A program made the position numbers and the translations under genes. The notes beneath the pieces were generated by a model, which saw nothing but the letters and a program-made list of their open reading frames with translations, was not told the DNA's origin and searched no databases. A stretch of DNA of 64,000 nt from Paenibacillaceae bacterium GAS479 (GTDB lineage Bacteria > Bacillota > Bacilli > Paenibacillales > Paenibacillaceae): positions 5,042,501-5,106,500 of the forward strand of contig LT629764.1 in the NCBI GenBank assembly GCA_900105225.1. The letters are read 5' to 3'. This document shows positions 8,488-17,849 of this stretch, in pieces (positions within the stretch are counted from its first letter, which is position 1; each line of letters opens with the position of its first letter).

Positions 8488-9771
8488 TCAGCTCTTAAGC
8501 ATCGTGTACAGCCGCTGAATAATGAGCGCTTCCGCCCACAGCGGCAATGGAGTATCGGGTTGTTTCCGCCAGATTGGATCGCTTAATAGACCTTGCGTAT
8601 AAAGCCATTCAATCGCTTGTATTTTGTAATCCGGCGTTCCAGCCGGGTAATCTGGTGTCAGGGCCATTGCTGTTGCCACTCCTTCCGCTATTGCTATAGC
8701 CAGTTTCTGGCGAATGTCTGAATTGTTGAGCAGTGCCGCATCAATGGCATTATCGACGAACAGATTTTCCAGTAACACCGAGGGCATGTGCGTCTCCCTA
8801 AGCACGGCGAAGTTAGCTTCTTTTTTGCCTCTGTCCTTCACGCCGAGAGGGCCGAGCAGCTTCATAATTGAGGCATGGACCGCATCCTGGTTTTTCCCGG
8901 CAGGGCCGTTTCGCGTTCCCGGATATACATAGGATTCGAATCCTTCTCCTCCGGCAGCATTATGATGCAGCGCTACAAAATAGGCCGCTCCCCAGCCGTT
9001 GGCCATAGTCGCTCGGTCGCTCAGCGGCACAAAAACATCCGTGCTGCGCGTCAGCCGAACGTCAACTGCGTAGCGAGATCGCAGCACGGAGGCTGTTCGC
9101 AGCGTCAGATCCAGCGCGCTATCCTTCTCCACGATGCCGGAGCCCTTAGCTCCAGGGTCCGTCCCGCCATGACCGGCGTCTAGGACGACGATCGGAAGCA
9201 GCGGTTGATTGCTGCTTGGATTCGGTGGCGCAGCAGCAGCCATTGCCCCATAAAGGCGGATGATTTTCTGACCGTAAGTCTCACCTGCGGCGAGCGCAGT
9301 CTGCAGCGAAACATATTTGCTGCGGTCATAGCCAGGAACAGCCCAGCGGCCAGCGAGATCTTCCCAGGCGGGCGCAATCCCTCTCTGAACGAGAGAGAAA
9401 CGCGGGTCGACAACGACTTCACCAGCTGGCAGTGGAGCCTTGGAAGCGTATGCGTACAGATGTTGAATCTGTGCTGTGACACCTTCTTCCACACTAGCGA
9501 AGCTGGAGCCGGGATTGCTTCCACCCGTAGCGCCGATTCCCGCAAAATTGTTCTGTTGGGGCTTGACGCTGCCTCCAAAGCGGAACCAGTTCGTCTCGTG
9601 TATTGATTGACAGAGGGCGATATCACCTCGCAAACCATACCGGCTGCCAATGATCCAGAATTGCTGCGCAATCTCAGGATTAAACGCTGGGTTGACCTTC
9701 TGGACATAGCTCGTCATTACGTCCGCTTGGATGATGGGCTGGCCTATGATTGGCGTTATGACGGTTGGCAT
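8488..9771 (-). CDS. two-domain peptidoglycan hydrolase: glucosaminidase plus amidase_3
   Basis: 427 aa. Residues about 20-175 form a lysozyme-like endo-beta-N-acetylglucosaminidase domain: E59 in QSIHETNWF is the likely catalytic Glu, followed by NNFAGIGATGG. Residues about 193-372 are an N-acetylmuramoyl-L-alanine amidase (amidase_3) with the zinc ligands H201 (DAGHGG), E215 and H269 (LHHN) and the catalytic E335 (LLENLF). A C-terminal helical tail (about 380-425, IQAIEWLYTQGLLSDP) resembles a single SLH-like or wall-binding helix pair. There is no signal peptide, so release must be by lysis, holin or mother-cell action. Confidence 0.88.
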   Translation of the reverse strand: MPTVITPIIGQPIIQADVMTSYVQKVNPAFNPEIAQQFWIIGSRYGLRGDIALCQSIHETNWFRFGGSVKPQQNNFAGIGATGGSNPGSSFASVEEGVTAQIQHLYAYASKAPLPAGEVVVDPRFSLVQRGIAPAWEDLAGRWAVPGYDRSKYVSLQTALAAGETYGQKIIRLYGAMAAAAPPNPSSNQPLLPIVVLDAGHGGTDPGAKGSGIVEKDSALDLTLRTASVLRSRYAVDVRLTRSTDVFVPLSDRATMANGWGAAYFVALHHNAAGGEGFESYVYPGTRNGPAGKNQDAVHASIMKLLGPLGVKDRGKKEANFAVLRETHMPSVLLENLFVDNAIDAALLNNSDIRQKLAIAIAEGVATAMALTPDYPAGTPDYKIQAIEWLYTQGLLSDPIWRKQPDTPLPLWAEALIIQRLYTMLKS

Positions 9772-9984
9772 CTAATTTCACTCCTTTACAATAGGATTGT
9801 ATTAGAATATTCAGAGCCGGGACAAGAAGTTCGGGCCCGTACAGGTCAAAGATTAAGGATGCCAAAAAGAACATCGATATGCAAATCGAAGCTGCCGCCA
9901 GTGCAGTGCTTAAGTAGGAAATGGTAGTTGAAGCGGGTTGCGTTGCAGGGGACAAAATGGGGCCTTAAAATTAGGCTCACAAAG

Positions 9985-10011
9985 AAAAAAAGCCCCCATA
10001 AACAGGGGCTT
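9985..10011 (-). terminator. terminator downstream of the 105-aa gene
   Basis: On the minus strand AGCCCC and GGGGGCT arms (10010-9991) enclose a short loop and are followed by a run of T (9990-9985). It ends transcription of the gene at 10039-10356. Confidence 0.8.
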
Positions 10012-10038
10012 CACGATGAGGCCGGGCATGAGTAAAAG

Positions 10039-10356
10039 TTACTCTACGCGTTCATAGAATTTTTTCCATTCCTTGTCGCCCCGGTGGATGAGATCAGCAA
10101 TGGTGCGTTCGATGACTGTATTTACGGCAGAGCGGAAAAAGTCCGTCTCCTCCCGGATTGCTGTTTCGACCTCTCCTTTGGACTTCTCGCCATTGATGCT
10201 GCGAGCTCCAATCTCAAGGCGATGCATTTCCACATGTTCATCGAGCAGATCCAGCAAATGATCAAATGCAATGAGGACGGATTCTCGACCTTGAAGCTTG
10301 CCTTGATGATCTAGTTCCTGTTTGAAGCGCTCTAGAGGTTTACGCATTTCCGCCAC
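10039..10356 (-). CDS. conserved-looking cytosolic protein of unknown function
   Basis: 105 aa, strongly charged and predicted almost entirely helical (for example KPLERFKQELDHQGKLQGRE and ETDFFRSAVNTVIERTIADL). No enzyme motif, membrane segment or signal is visible. The ATG has AGGAG within ACTAAAGGAGTGG upstream and the gene has its own terminator, so it is likely a real single-gene unit. I do not recognise the family. Confidence 0.65.
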   Translation of the reverse strand: MAEMRKPLERFKQELDHQGKLQGRESVLIAFDHLLDLLDEHVEMHRLEIGARSINGEKSKGEVETAIREETDFFRSAVNTVIERTIADLIHRGDKEWKKFYERVE

Positions 10357-10494
10357 TCCTTTAGTAGTAAATAATTTAGTGTGTAATTATAATTACATAA
10401 AGGACAAGCAGAATGCAAGTACATTTTGAAGCTGCTTCCTTGAGGTTGAAACGGGGTATGTAGTGTTAGTTGAAGTGGACAAAGGAGAAATCAT

Positions 10495-12000
10495 ATGCGG
10501 ACAAACTCTTCTGAGCCGACTGGCCACCGGGAGCGGCGAAAAGTCATTGCCCTTACAGGGGCCAGTGGATATATTGGGAGCCATCTGCTGAAGCGGCTTG
10601 AAGAAGATGCGGATATCATCGCGATCTCCCGCAATGCCGACACCAGCAAAAATCGCGGCCAAGTAGAGTGGAGAAGCTGCGATTTTTTCTCGCAGGAGCA
10701 AGCCTTAACGGCGCTGCGCGGGGCCGATTTCGCCTTTTACCTGATTCACTCCATGCTGCCTTCGGCGAAGCTGACTCAAGGTAGCTTTGAGGTTATGGAT
10801 GCGATATTGGCCGCGCATTTTGCCCGTGCCGCTGCACAGAATGGCATTCGGCAAATTATTTATCTCAGCGGCATGATTCCGCCTGACTTGCCTGAGAGCG
10901 AGCTGTCCCGTCATCTTCGCAGCCGCCTAGAAGTGGAGCGCATACTTGGCTCCTTCGGTGTGCCCGTCACTACCATCCGCGCAGGACTGATCGTTGGGCC
11001 AGAAGGCTCTTCTTATCCGATCCTTTCCAAGCTGGTGCGAAGGCTGCCGATCATGGTCATGCCAAGCTGGACAAGAACAAAGACCCATCCGGTTGCTCTG
11101 TCTGACGTATTGGATGCGTTAACCGCAAGTATCGGACGCGCGGAGGTGATGGGACGTTTCATAGATGTCGGGGGACCGGACATAATGAGCTATGGGCAGC
11201 TCCTGCGGGTAACGGCCGAGTTGATGGGGCTGAAGCGTATCATGATTCCATTTCCTTTTCCAACGATCAAGCTGTCCCGCTTATGGATTTCGCTTATCAC
11301 CGGCGCACCGAAGGCGATTTCCTATCCGCTTGTGGAAAGTCTTGCTCATCCGATGGTTGCTAGAAAAGAGAATGAAGTAGATGGTATCAGTAAAGGGAGC
11401 GTCAGGTATCGGGCGGCCGCCAAACAGGCTCTGGAGCAGGAGCAGGAGAAGATGCGAAAGGATCATGCAGCTCAAGCGGCTCGAGCTCAGACCGACTCAT
11501 CTCCAAACAGTGAACCGGCCATCTCAAAAAAACTGAAAGCTCTCAAATCCGATGTGCGATCGGTTCAACGCTTCACATTACCGCCTGGCAAAAATGCAGA
11601 CTGGGCCGGCAAACATTACGTCAACTGGCTTTCTAACGCATTTAAGCCATTCATTTATGCCGAACACGGGGATAATGAAGTCATTCGCATTCATGTGAGA
11701 CCGCTACGCAAGCCGGTGCTCGAGCTGAGTTATGCCCGTGAGCTTAGTTCGGCCCATCGATCGGTTTATCGGATAACAGGCGGGCGTTTTGCCTTGACCG
11801 CAGAAGCTCATGATGGACGACTGGAATTCATGCAGCTTCCGGAGTCTCAGGACTGCCTTGCTGCAATTCATGATTTCATGCCGGCTTTACCTTGGTTCCT
11901 GTATAAATATGGTCAAGCAAAAATTCATCTGGTCGTTATGAATGCTTATGGAAGACAGCTTAGGAGGCTTGCATCCAATCGGAATATGAAGTCAAAATAG
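10495..12000 (+). CDS. NAD(P)-binding Rossmann protein (SDR/NmrA-like) with extra C-terminal domain
   Basis: 501 aa. An atypical short-chain-dehydrogenase domain occupies about residues 15-300, starting with the dinucleotide-binding loop LTGASGYIGSHLLKRL and followed by LRGADFAFYLIHSM and the QNGIRQIIYLSGMIPPD strand. The catalytic YxxxK of classical SDRs is not evident, as in NmrA/YbjT-type proteins that bind NAD(P) and act as sensors or reductases of uncertain substrate. A C-terminal domain of about 160 residues (340-495) contains hydrophobic strands and a basic tail and is not recognised. The small gene at 12037 follows 36 bp downstream. Confidence 0.78.
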   Translation: MRTNSSEPTGHRERRKVIALTGASGYIGSHLLKRLEEDADIIAISRNADTSKNRGQVEWRSCDFFSQEQALTALRGADFAFYLIHSMLPSAKLTQGSFEVMDAILAAHFARAAAQNGIRQIIYLSGMIPPDLPESELSRHLRSRLEVERILGSFGVPVTTIRAGLIVGPEGSSYPILSKLVRRLPIMVMPSWTRTKTHPVALSDVLDALTASIGRAEVMGRFIDVGGPDIMSYGQLLRVTAELMGLKRIMIPFPFPTIKLSRLWISLITGAPKAISYPLVESLAHPMVARKENEVDGISKGSVRYRAAAKQALEQEQEKMRKDHAAQAARAQTDSSPNSEPAISKKLKALKSDVRSVQRFTLPPGKNADWAGKHYVNWLSNAFKPFIYAEHGDNEVIRIHVRPLRKPVLELSYARELSSAHRSVYRITGGRFALTAEAHDGRLEFMQLPESQDCLAAIHDFMPALPWFLYKYGQAKIHLVVMNAYGRQLRRLASNRNMKSK

Positions 12001-12036
12001 AAGAGAGGATGACACTTTGACAAAGGGGGAGATGGA

Positions 12037-12339
12037 ATGTTAATCGTGTGGATTGCAGCGGCTGCAATTGCAATAGTAGTTGCGCTGATTATCCCTTTCA
12101 CGAGGCGTGGACGAACCTCTGCTGCGGCTAAAAGTTCAAAGGTTGTGATGCTGAAGACCGTCCGCAACATTAGGGACAAGCAAGCGGCAAAGGCAGCCCG
12201 AGGCAAGCAACAGCCATGCTCCCTATGTCGGAAGCTCTCGTCTCGACTTGGTTTTTATACGGATGAGAACGGAAGGGTAATAGGAGTATGCAGGGATTGC
12301 AAGCCTAAAATCAAGAACAGGGAGCTGGATCAACTGTAA
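12037..12339 (+). CDS. membrane-anchored zinc-ribbon-like small protein
   Basis: 100 aa. One N-terminal membrane segment (about residues 3-22, LIVWIAAAAIAIVVALIIPF) is followed by a basic linker and a C-terminal CxxC...CxxC motif (CSLC about 30 residues before CRDC). The four cysteines suggest a bound zinc ion on the cytoplasmic side. A GGGGGAGATGG region precedes the ATG. It may be cotranscribed with the Rossmann protein upstream. No family name is claimed. Confidence 0.6.
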   Translation: MLIVWIAAAAIAIVVALIIPFTRRGRTSAAAKSSKVVMLKTVRNIRDKQAAKAARGKQQPCSLCRKLSSRLGFYTDENGRVIGVCRDCKPKIKNRELDQL

Positions 12340-12352
12340 TTAAGCGATGCCA

Positions 12353-12390
12353 GTAAAATCCCCCGAACCGAATTGCCAACTGGTTCGGGG
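12353..12390 (-). terminator. terminator between convergent genes
   Basis: CCCCGAACC (12361-12369) pairs with GGTTCGGGG (12382-12390); on the minus strand the stem is followed by GATTTTA. It serves the DUF423 gene and may also act on the opposite strand. Confidence 0.7.
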
Positions 12391-12408
12391 ATGAAGGAAC
12401 TAGCAGGC

Positions 12409-12768
12409 TTAGAGGGCCGCTATAGCGACAAGCACCCATCCAGCGAGAAAAGCCAAACCGCCGAGCGGCGTGACCGCTCCTAGTTTGCGGATGCCGGTAA
12501 GGCTAAGGGCATAGAGGCTGCCAGAGAACAGAATGATGCCTACGGCAAACACCCATACAGCCGCATTCAGCAGCGAGGAAGGTTGGACTCCAGCGGCAGC
12601 TCCAACGGCGATCATTGCTACCCCATGAATCAAATGATAGAGGACGCCGGTTCCATAGTTCTTGCCGGCATCTCCGGCCAGCTTTTCCTTTAGAGCATGG
12701 GCGCCGAAAGCCCCAATTGCAACAGCTAAAAACATAAAGATAGCTCCAAGCACAAGAGCCGTTTGCAT
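12409..12768 (-). CDS. DUF423-family membrane protein
   Basis: 119 aa with four hydrophobic segments. The family signatures AIGAFGAHALK near the N-terminus, GVLYHLIHG in the middle and SLYALSLTGIRKLGAVTPLGG near the C-terminus are all present, and the length is normal. These small inner-membrane proteins (E. coli YgdD type) have no established biochemical role. It stands alone, with an AGGAAGGAGCG site before the ATG. Confidence 0.9.
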   Translation of the reverse strand: MQTALVLGAIFMFLAVAIGAFGAHALKEKLAGDAGKNYGTGVLYHLIHGVAMIAVGAAAGVQPSSLLNAAVWVFAVGIILFSGSLYALSLTGIRKLGAVTPLGGLAFLAGWVLVAIAAL

Positions 12769-12918
12769 GTTCGTACACGCTCCTTCCTTTCCGTATGCTA
12801 GCCAATTCGCCAGCTCTCGTCAACCGTCCTCCGTACATAATGTTGGAAATGGCAGCGGATGCTTCAATTCGGTAGGATGAAGATATGGAAAACCTATATT
12901 GCGAAGGGAATGGTATTG

Positions 12919-13464
12919 ATGAGAGCTCTTCTGAATATCGATTATACGAATGATTTCATTGCGGAGAATGGAGCTCTTACTTGCGGAGAGCCCGGGCAGC
13001 TCATCGAGGATGAGGTTGTGCGCCTAACCCGCGAGTTCGCGGAAGCGGGCGACTGGGTTGTGTTCGCAGTAGATGTTCATGAGCCAGGCGATCACTATCA
13101 TCCGGAAACAGAGCTTTTCCCGCCTCATAACTTACGCGGCACTTCCGGACGCGATCTATATGGCAAGCTAGGTGAGTTGTATAAAACGATCAAGGAACTT
13201 CCGAACGTACTGTACCGTGACAAAACTCGCTATTCAGCTTTTGCCGGAACGGATCTGGACTTAAGACTGCGGGAGCGAGGGGTAAAAGAGCTACATCTCG
13301 TTGGGGATTGCACCGATATTTGTATTCTTCATACTGCCGTCGACGGCTATAACCTCGGCTACAAGCTGGTCATTTACGAGAACGCCGTAGCAAGTTTCAA
13401 CCAAGCCGGACATGAATGGGCGCTGCAGCATTTCAAAACTTGTTTAGGAGCAGATATTCGCTAA
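12919..13464 (+). CDS. isochorismatase/nicotinamidase-family cysteine hydrolase
   Basis: 181 aa. The expected triad is visible: D8 in LLNIDYTNDF, K102 in YRDKTRYSAF and C135 in GDCTDICILHTA. DVHEPGDHYHPE supplies the metal-type Asp/His region of nicotinamidases, so hydrolysis of nicotinamide or a related amide is the best guess. The start at 12919 is chosen because GAAGGGA lies ten bases upstream and the domain begins at once; an in-frame ATG at 12859 would add 20 atypical residues. It is followed 62 bp later by an MFS gene. Confidence 0.85.
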   Translation: MRALLNIDYTNDFIAENGALTCGEPGQLIEDEVVRLTREFAEAGDWVVFAVDVHEPGDHYHPETELFPPHNLRGTSGRDLYGKLGELYKTIKELPNVLYRDKTRYSAFAGTDLDLRLRERGVKELHLVGDCTDICILHTAVDGYNLGYKLVIYENAVASFNQAGHEWALQHFKTCLGADIR

Positions 13465-13526
13465 ATTCGCAATAATTTCCAGTTGTTTCCGTTGTCGAAT
13501 TGGAATGTTTGAGGTACCATGACCTC

Positions 13527-14840
13527 ATGTCTACATTTATCCAGGAATGGCGCGAGCAATTAGGTGGTTACAGCCGTAATATTAGGCTCTTTTTCATTTT
13601 CAATTTGTTGTGGAATATCGGACTTGGCATGTATAGCCTAATCTACAATTTATATATCAAAGCTCTAGGTCACGCGCCAACGATGGTAGGAGATATCGTT
13701 GGCGCTACTGCGCTTGCAGCGGCGCTGGTGCTTATACCAGCGGGACTTGCCAATGACCGCTTCGGTCCCAAGCGCATGATCAGTATCGGTACGGCGGCTG
13801 TCATTGCGGTACTAGCGGCTAGGGCATGGGCGACGGGAGGCGGCAGCCTGACGATGCTTGCCTTTGCGGGAGGCATGGCACAGGCTATTGTGTCCGCTAC
13901 GATCATGCCTTTTATGGCCAATAACTCGTCGCCAAGACAAAGGATTCATCTGTTCAGCTTCAATATGGCACTCGTTATGGCGGCAAATGTGGCAGGAAAC
14001 CTAGGTGGAGGCATCATCAGCGATTTGCTGCATAGCTCATTTGGTCTAAGTGAAGTATCCAGTCTGCGGGTGACTCTGCTGATTGGCGTCGCGATTGCAG
14101 CGGTGGGACTTTATCCCGTACTTAAATTCCGTAATGATGATGGAGCTTTGACGGGCGATTATGATTCTGGCGCTGGAGGAGGCAGTGACGGTGCCAAGCT
14201 CAGCCTGCGTGCCAAGTTTTCTAAGCACCGCTCCTCCTACATAGCGATAGCGGCCTTTACATTGCTTAGCTTACTCTCGTCGATGGCGGGTGGCATGGTC
14301 GTTCCTTATTTGAATGTGTATTTTGAAGATCGCTTTCAAGCATCCAATTCCAGCATCGGGCTCGTCGTCGCGATGGGCCAAGGGGCAACGGCGATAGCAT
14401 TCCTGCTCGGACCTGCGATTGCGCACAAGATGGGGGAGGTGCGAGCGGTTGTTTGGCTGCAACTCGCCTCGATTCCGTTTTTGGTGCTCACCGCGTATAC
14501 GAATCAGTTCTGGCTGGCAAGCGCAGGATATCTATTCCGGCAGGCGCTTATGAATGCAGCTAATCCTTTTTATAGCACGATCAAAATGAGATATGTGGAT
14601 CGCTCACTGAGGGGGCTGGCGGCAAGCTCAGGGGAGGCGATGTTTAATCTCGGCTGGTTTATTGCGGCGCCGATTAGCACTGGCCTTGTCGCCACATATG
14701 GGGCATATCATGGGTACGCGAGCGCCTTCAGTGTTACGGCAGTTATCTACACCTTGATTGCATTATTGTTCGGTTACTTCTTCATGAAGGATCGTTTCAA
14801 ATCAGTAGAGGAAGAGGACGAAAGCGTTCGTTCACGATAG
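13527..14840 (+). CDS. MFS transporter
   Basis: 437 aa from the ATG at 13527 (GAGGT eleven bases upstream; an in-frame ATG at 13500 lacks a ribosome site). About 12 membrane segments are seen in two halves separated by a hydrophilic loop (GALTGDYDSGAGGGSDGAK). Motif A-like residues occur in the first half as GLANDRFGPKRM. The protein ends in an acidic tail (EEEDESVRSR). Substrate unknown; the nicotinamidase-like gene just upstream might be functionally linked but a separate promoter is possible. Confidence 0.88.
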   Translation: MSTFIQEWREQLGGYSRNIRLFFIFNLLWNIGLGMYSLIYNLYIKALGHAPTMVGDIVGATALAAALVLIPAGLANDRFGPKRMISIGTAAVIAVLAARAWATGGGSLTMLAFAGGMAQAIVSATIMPFMANNSSPRQRIHLFSFNMALVMAANVAGNLGGGIISDLLHSSFGLSEVSSLRVTLLIGVAIAAVGLYPVLKFRNDDGALTGDYDSGAGGGSDGAKLSLRAKFSKHRSSYIAIAAFTLLSLLSSMAGGMVVPYLNVYFEDRFQASNSSIGLVVAMGQGATAIAFLLGPAIAHKMGEVRAVVWLQLASIPFLVLTAYTNQFWLASAGYLFRQALMNAANPFYSTIKMRYVDRSLRGLAASSGEAMFNLGWFIAAPISTGLVATYGAYHGYASAFSVTAVIYTLIALLFGYFFMKDRFKSVEEEDESVRSR

Positions 14841-14847
14841 AGAAAGG

Positions 14848-14887
14848 GCGGCCAGCAGTCGAAAATAGAGGCTGTTGGCCGCTTTTT
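14848..14887 (+). terminator. terminator of the MFS gene
   Basis: GCGGCCAGCAG (from 14849) pairs with CTGTTGGCCGC (ending 14882) and TTTTT follows directly. It lies 8 bp after the stop codon. Confidence 0.9.
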
Positions 14888-15012
14888 AGTCCCATAAAAT
14901 AGTAAGGATAATTATGTAAACCTAAAATTAAGGTTATTAAATAAAAGGTAAAAAGGCGGGCAGAACCCGCCACAAACCGAACAAAAAATCAACTACTCGA
15001 AACCATTTTAAG

Positions 15013-16182
15013 CTATGCGTTGCCATCTTTTTCCTCGGTATAAAACTTCCCTTTGAACTTCCCAGTCGTCCTAAGAAATACTTTGACCTTCAACGAAGCA
15101 ATCGAGTTTTCATCAAGGAAAAAAGAGCTGTTGCTCGTAAGCTCACGAAAGATCCCTGGATACCGGCGATAAAGCTCAAGCTGCAGCCGGTAGCAGTCGG
15201 TACGCTTGGAGAGGGCAGACTTGTACGTATTCATAACTTCTTGTTCAATGACAGAAGCCGCCATCGCCTGAAGCTCTTGGACGGAATTCTGCTGGATCAA
15301 CTCACCTAAATAACCATCGGTATTGATGGTGATATCATAACGGGGAACGCCTCGCTCCATACGCAGCTTGATGTTGAACTTTGGATGTCCAAGCATCAGT
15401 ACGGCAGCTGGCTTTCCGTTTTCCGTCAATTGAACCGGTGTCACATCAAGTTTGCTGTCACGCCAGCGCATTCCTTTCAGCGGCAACATGAGCATATGAC
15501 TCTGGAGTTCATATCCGTTGAAAAAGTAGGCTCCTCGAATGATGAACATAGGTCTGCTTGTTTTATCTTCATACCAGGTGTCGCGGTTGATGCCGATTTC
15601 CGGGAGCATGCCTGCGCCACCCGGCTCATTCAGGTAAGCATAAGCTTCATTGGCGTTCATAGGAAGAATATAGGCTTTCTGGGTATTTAACTGAACGGCC
15701 GTAAAAATCATCGTATCAAGCGGCGACAGGTTGAACATCGATTTCTGGATTAAAATATCCTCAAGCTTCTCTTCCGTGCCGTAAAACAATACGGTATATC
15801 TAGCTTGACTGTCCCTAATCAGCGCAGAGTTCAAGCCTGATAAGCCCTGTCTCATCACGTTTTTGGTGACGATAACGGCTTTAACATGTCCCCAAAATAG
15901 CCTCGATTGAGATGTCGCATTAGTTTCAGCGATTGCTCCGGATATCGTTTCGCCTTGCCCTCGACCAATCCAAATTGGGACCGATTTGCCGAGTTCTACC
16001 GCTTCGCTCCGAGCTACGTTCGAAAAATTCAAAACCTGCACATAAGCCTGGTACTTGCCGTCTTGATAATCTAGGCCGATCGCGGTAACGTAGGCCATCG
16101 ACTGGATATCCCTTGAGTTGGCGCAGCCCTGGATGAAGACATAAGTCAGAACTACAACAACGAACATCAGCAGTCTTTTCAA
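15013..16182 (-). CDS. GerC-type germinant receptor lipoprotein (Ger(x)C family)
   Basis: 389 aa. The N-terminus has a lipoprotein signal with lipobox FIQGC, making C20 the lipid-modified residue. The family signature MAYVTAIGLDYQDGKYQAYVQVLNFSN-like region (quoted in part) follows the Cys, and the C-terminal half holds the Spore_GerAC domain. It is the third gene of a gerB-gerA-gerC-order operon on the minus strand and would sit on the outer face of the spore inner membrane. Translation starts at TTG; its start overlaps the gerA stop by 4 nt (TTGA) and AGGGG lies upstream. Confidence 0.93.
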   Translation of the reverse strand: MKRLLMFVVVVLTYVFIQGCANSRDIQSMAYVTAIGLDYQDGKYQAYVQVLNFSNVARSEAVELGKSVPIWIGRGQGETISGAIAETNATSQSRLFWGHVKAVIVTKNVMRQGLSGLNSALIRDSQARYTVLFYGTEEKLEDILIQKSMFNLSPLDTMIFTAVQLNTQKAYILPMNANEAYAYLNEPGGAGMLPEIGINRDTWYEDKTSRPMFIIRGAYFFNGYELQSHMLMLPLKGMRWRDSKLDVTPVQLTENGKPAAVLMLGHPKFNIKLRMERGVPRYDITINTDGYLGELIQQNSVQELQAMAASVIEQEVMNTYKSALSKRTDCYRLQLELYRRYPGIFRELTSNSSFFLDENSIASLKVKVFLRTTGKFKGKFYTEEKDGNA

Positions 16183-17849
16183 GAATTGTCCCCTCCATCC
16201 TTATGGTCTTTGTCCTTATTCGGACCTACGGTGCTTGAGGGTCGCCGACTCAGATAGGCCCATGGCACGCGAAGGTACGACATCAGCAGATCCTTAGGCA
16301 AAAGTGGGGACAAGGGAGTTAAATAGCTGACACCGAACGATTGCAATTTCGACATATAGGCGACGAGTAACACCATTCCTAGTATGACCCCGTACAGGCC
16401 GAAGAAGGAGGCGGCTAAAAAGAAGAAGAACCGAAAAATACTTACGACCGTGCTCAGCACCTGATTGACCAGTGTAACGCCTGAAACCGCAGTAATCGCT
16501 CCAACTACGACAACGGAAGGGGAGACAAGACCCGCGCGGATCGCCGCGTCCCCGATAATGAGGCCGCCGATTGAAGTCAACGTTTGGCCGATCGGATTCG
16601 GCAAGCGAACCCCGGCTTCTTTAAAGATTTCTAATAGCAGAAGAAGCAGCAGCATTTCCATTTGTGCGGAAAAAGGAATTCCTAGTCGGGAAACGGATAT
16701 GGTGGCCATCAGCCGGAACGGGATCTGATCTTGATGGAAGGCCATTAGAGAAATCCATATCGCCGGCAGAAAGATCGACAGAAACAAGCTTATAACACGG
16801 ATCATTCTGGCGAATGACACATAAGAGAAATTGAAATGGACATCCTCCGGTGATTTCATAATTAAGGAGAGAGAGGCTGGAGCGATGATAACCATTGGAT
16901 TGCCGTCTACAATAATTGTAAAACGTCCTGCTAGCAGGCTGGAAATGACAAAATCCGGCCTTCCTGTGAAATCGACGAGAGGAAGTATTTTGAATCGGTT
17001 CTGAAGAAGCAGGGCCTCTAATTGATTCACCGAATAGAGACCATCAATATCGATCTCATTCATTCTCTTGCGAACTGTTTCCAAAGGTGTCGGATCGACA
17101 ATATCTTCAATGTAAAGCAACGAAACGCGAGTGCGCGTCCGTTTGCCGACGGTAAAGTTCTCGATATGTAGCGAGCTGGTGCGCATCCGTTTGCGGACAA
17201 GAGCGATATTCGTATCAATATCCTCAATAAAACAGTCACGAGGACCATTAATCGAGATTTCTGTACTGGATTCGTTCGGTGTCCGCCTAGGTGGATTGCA
17301 AATATTAAGGGTAGCAAGAAGCCCGTCCTGCACAAAAAAGAGGAGCAAGATGCCGGAATAAATGGCTTCTTCCAGCTCCATTCGAGAAGGGTTGCGCGGA
17401 AAGCCCTCTATCGTCAGCGAGTCGGATAGACTGAGAAGTGGACGGGAGAAGCTGCCGCGCTGCTCGAAATGACTGGCCAACTCGGGCAGAACAAGTCGGT
17501 TAATCATGATCGTGTCGCATAGACCGACGGCATAGATGAGCACCACTTCTTTTTCGCCATCCTTGCCAAAAAACGAACTTTTGAGGACAACATCAGAGGA
17601 ATGTTGGAATAGCTTGAGCAGCTCTTGGCGCGTCCAGGTTTTAGCCTGTCCCTCCGCCGGAGCTGGATGGTCCTGCTGCTTACCCGGGCTGCGCGCTGGT
17701 TTCTTCTTCTGATCCTTCTGAGTTGCCTGCGTTTGACGGCTCGGCAGAGCCTCCGTTTGTTTCGTCTTTGTTGTCTCTACTGTCTGCTCGGTTGGTGAAC
17801 TTTCTTTGTGACTGTTGACTTGAGCCTCCTGTGGATTGCTGTCCTTCAT
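16179..17849 (-). CDS. GerA-type germinant receptor subunit A
   Basis: 556 aa. A strongly hydrophilic, Gln/Thr/Lys-rich N-terminal tail (residues 1-75) precedes the GerA domain, with FIEDIDTNIALVRKRMRT, YIEDIVDPTPLETVRKR, and FVQDGLLATLNI-type strands, then five to six membrane helices in the C-terminal third (VLSTVVSIFRFFFFLAASFF among them) and a hydrophilic tail. Together with GerB and GerC it forms a nutrient germinant receptor in the spore inner membrane. The ATG at 17849 has a near-perfect GGAAGGAGG site, so the 170-nt overlap with gerB is real. Confidence 0.95.
   Translation of the reverse strand: MKDSNPQEAQVNSHKESSPTEQTVETTKTKQTEALPSRQTQATQKDQKKKPARSPGKQQDHPAPAEGQAKTWTRQELLKLFQHSSDVVLKSSFFGKDGEKEVVLIYAVGLCDTIMINRLVLPELASHFEQRGSFSRPLLSLSDSLTIEGFPRNPSRMELEEAIYSGILLLFFVQDGLLATLNICNPPRRTPNESSTEISINGPRDCFIEDIDTNIALVRKRMRTSSLHIENFTVGKRTRTRVSLLYIEDIVDPTPLETVRKRMNEIDIDGLYSVNQLEALLLQNRFKILPLVDFTGRPDFVISSLLAGRFTIIVDGNPMVIIAPASLSLIMKSPEDVHFNFSYVSFARMIRVISLFLSIFLPAIWISLMAFHQDQIPFRLMATISVSRLGIPFSAQMEMLLLLLLLEIFKEAGVRLPNPIGQTLTSIGGLIIGDAAIRAGLVSPSVVVVGAITAVSGVTLVNQVLSTVVSIFRFFFFLAASFFGLYGVILGMVLLVAYMSKLQSFGVSYLTPLSPLLPKDLLMSYLRVPWAYLSRRPSSTVGPNKDKDHKDGGDNS

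Noticed and set aside
8324-8518. 64-aa plus-strand ORF after the LysR gene
   Set aside because: It overlaps the end of the hydrolase gene on the other strand and has no ribosome site.
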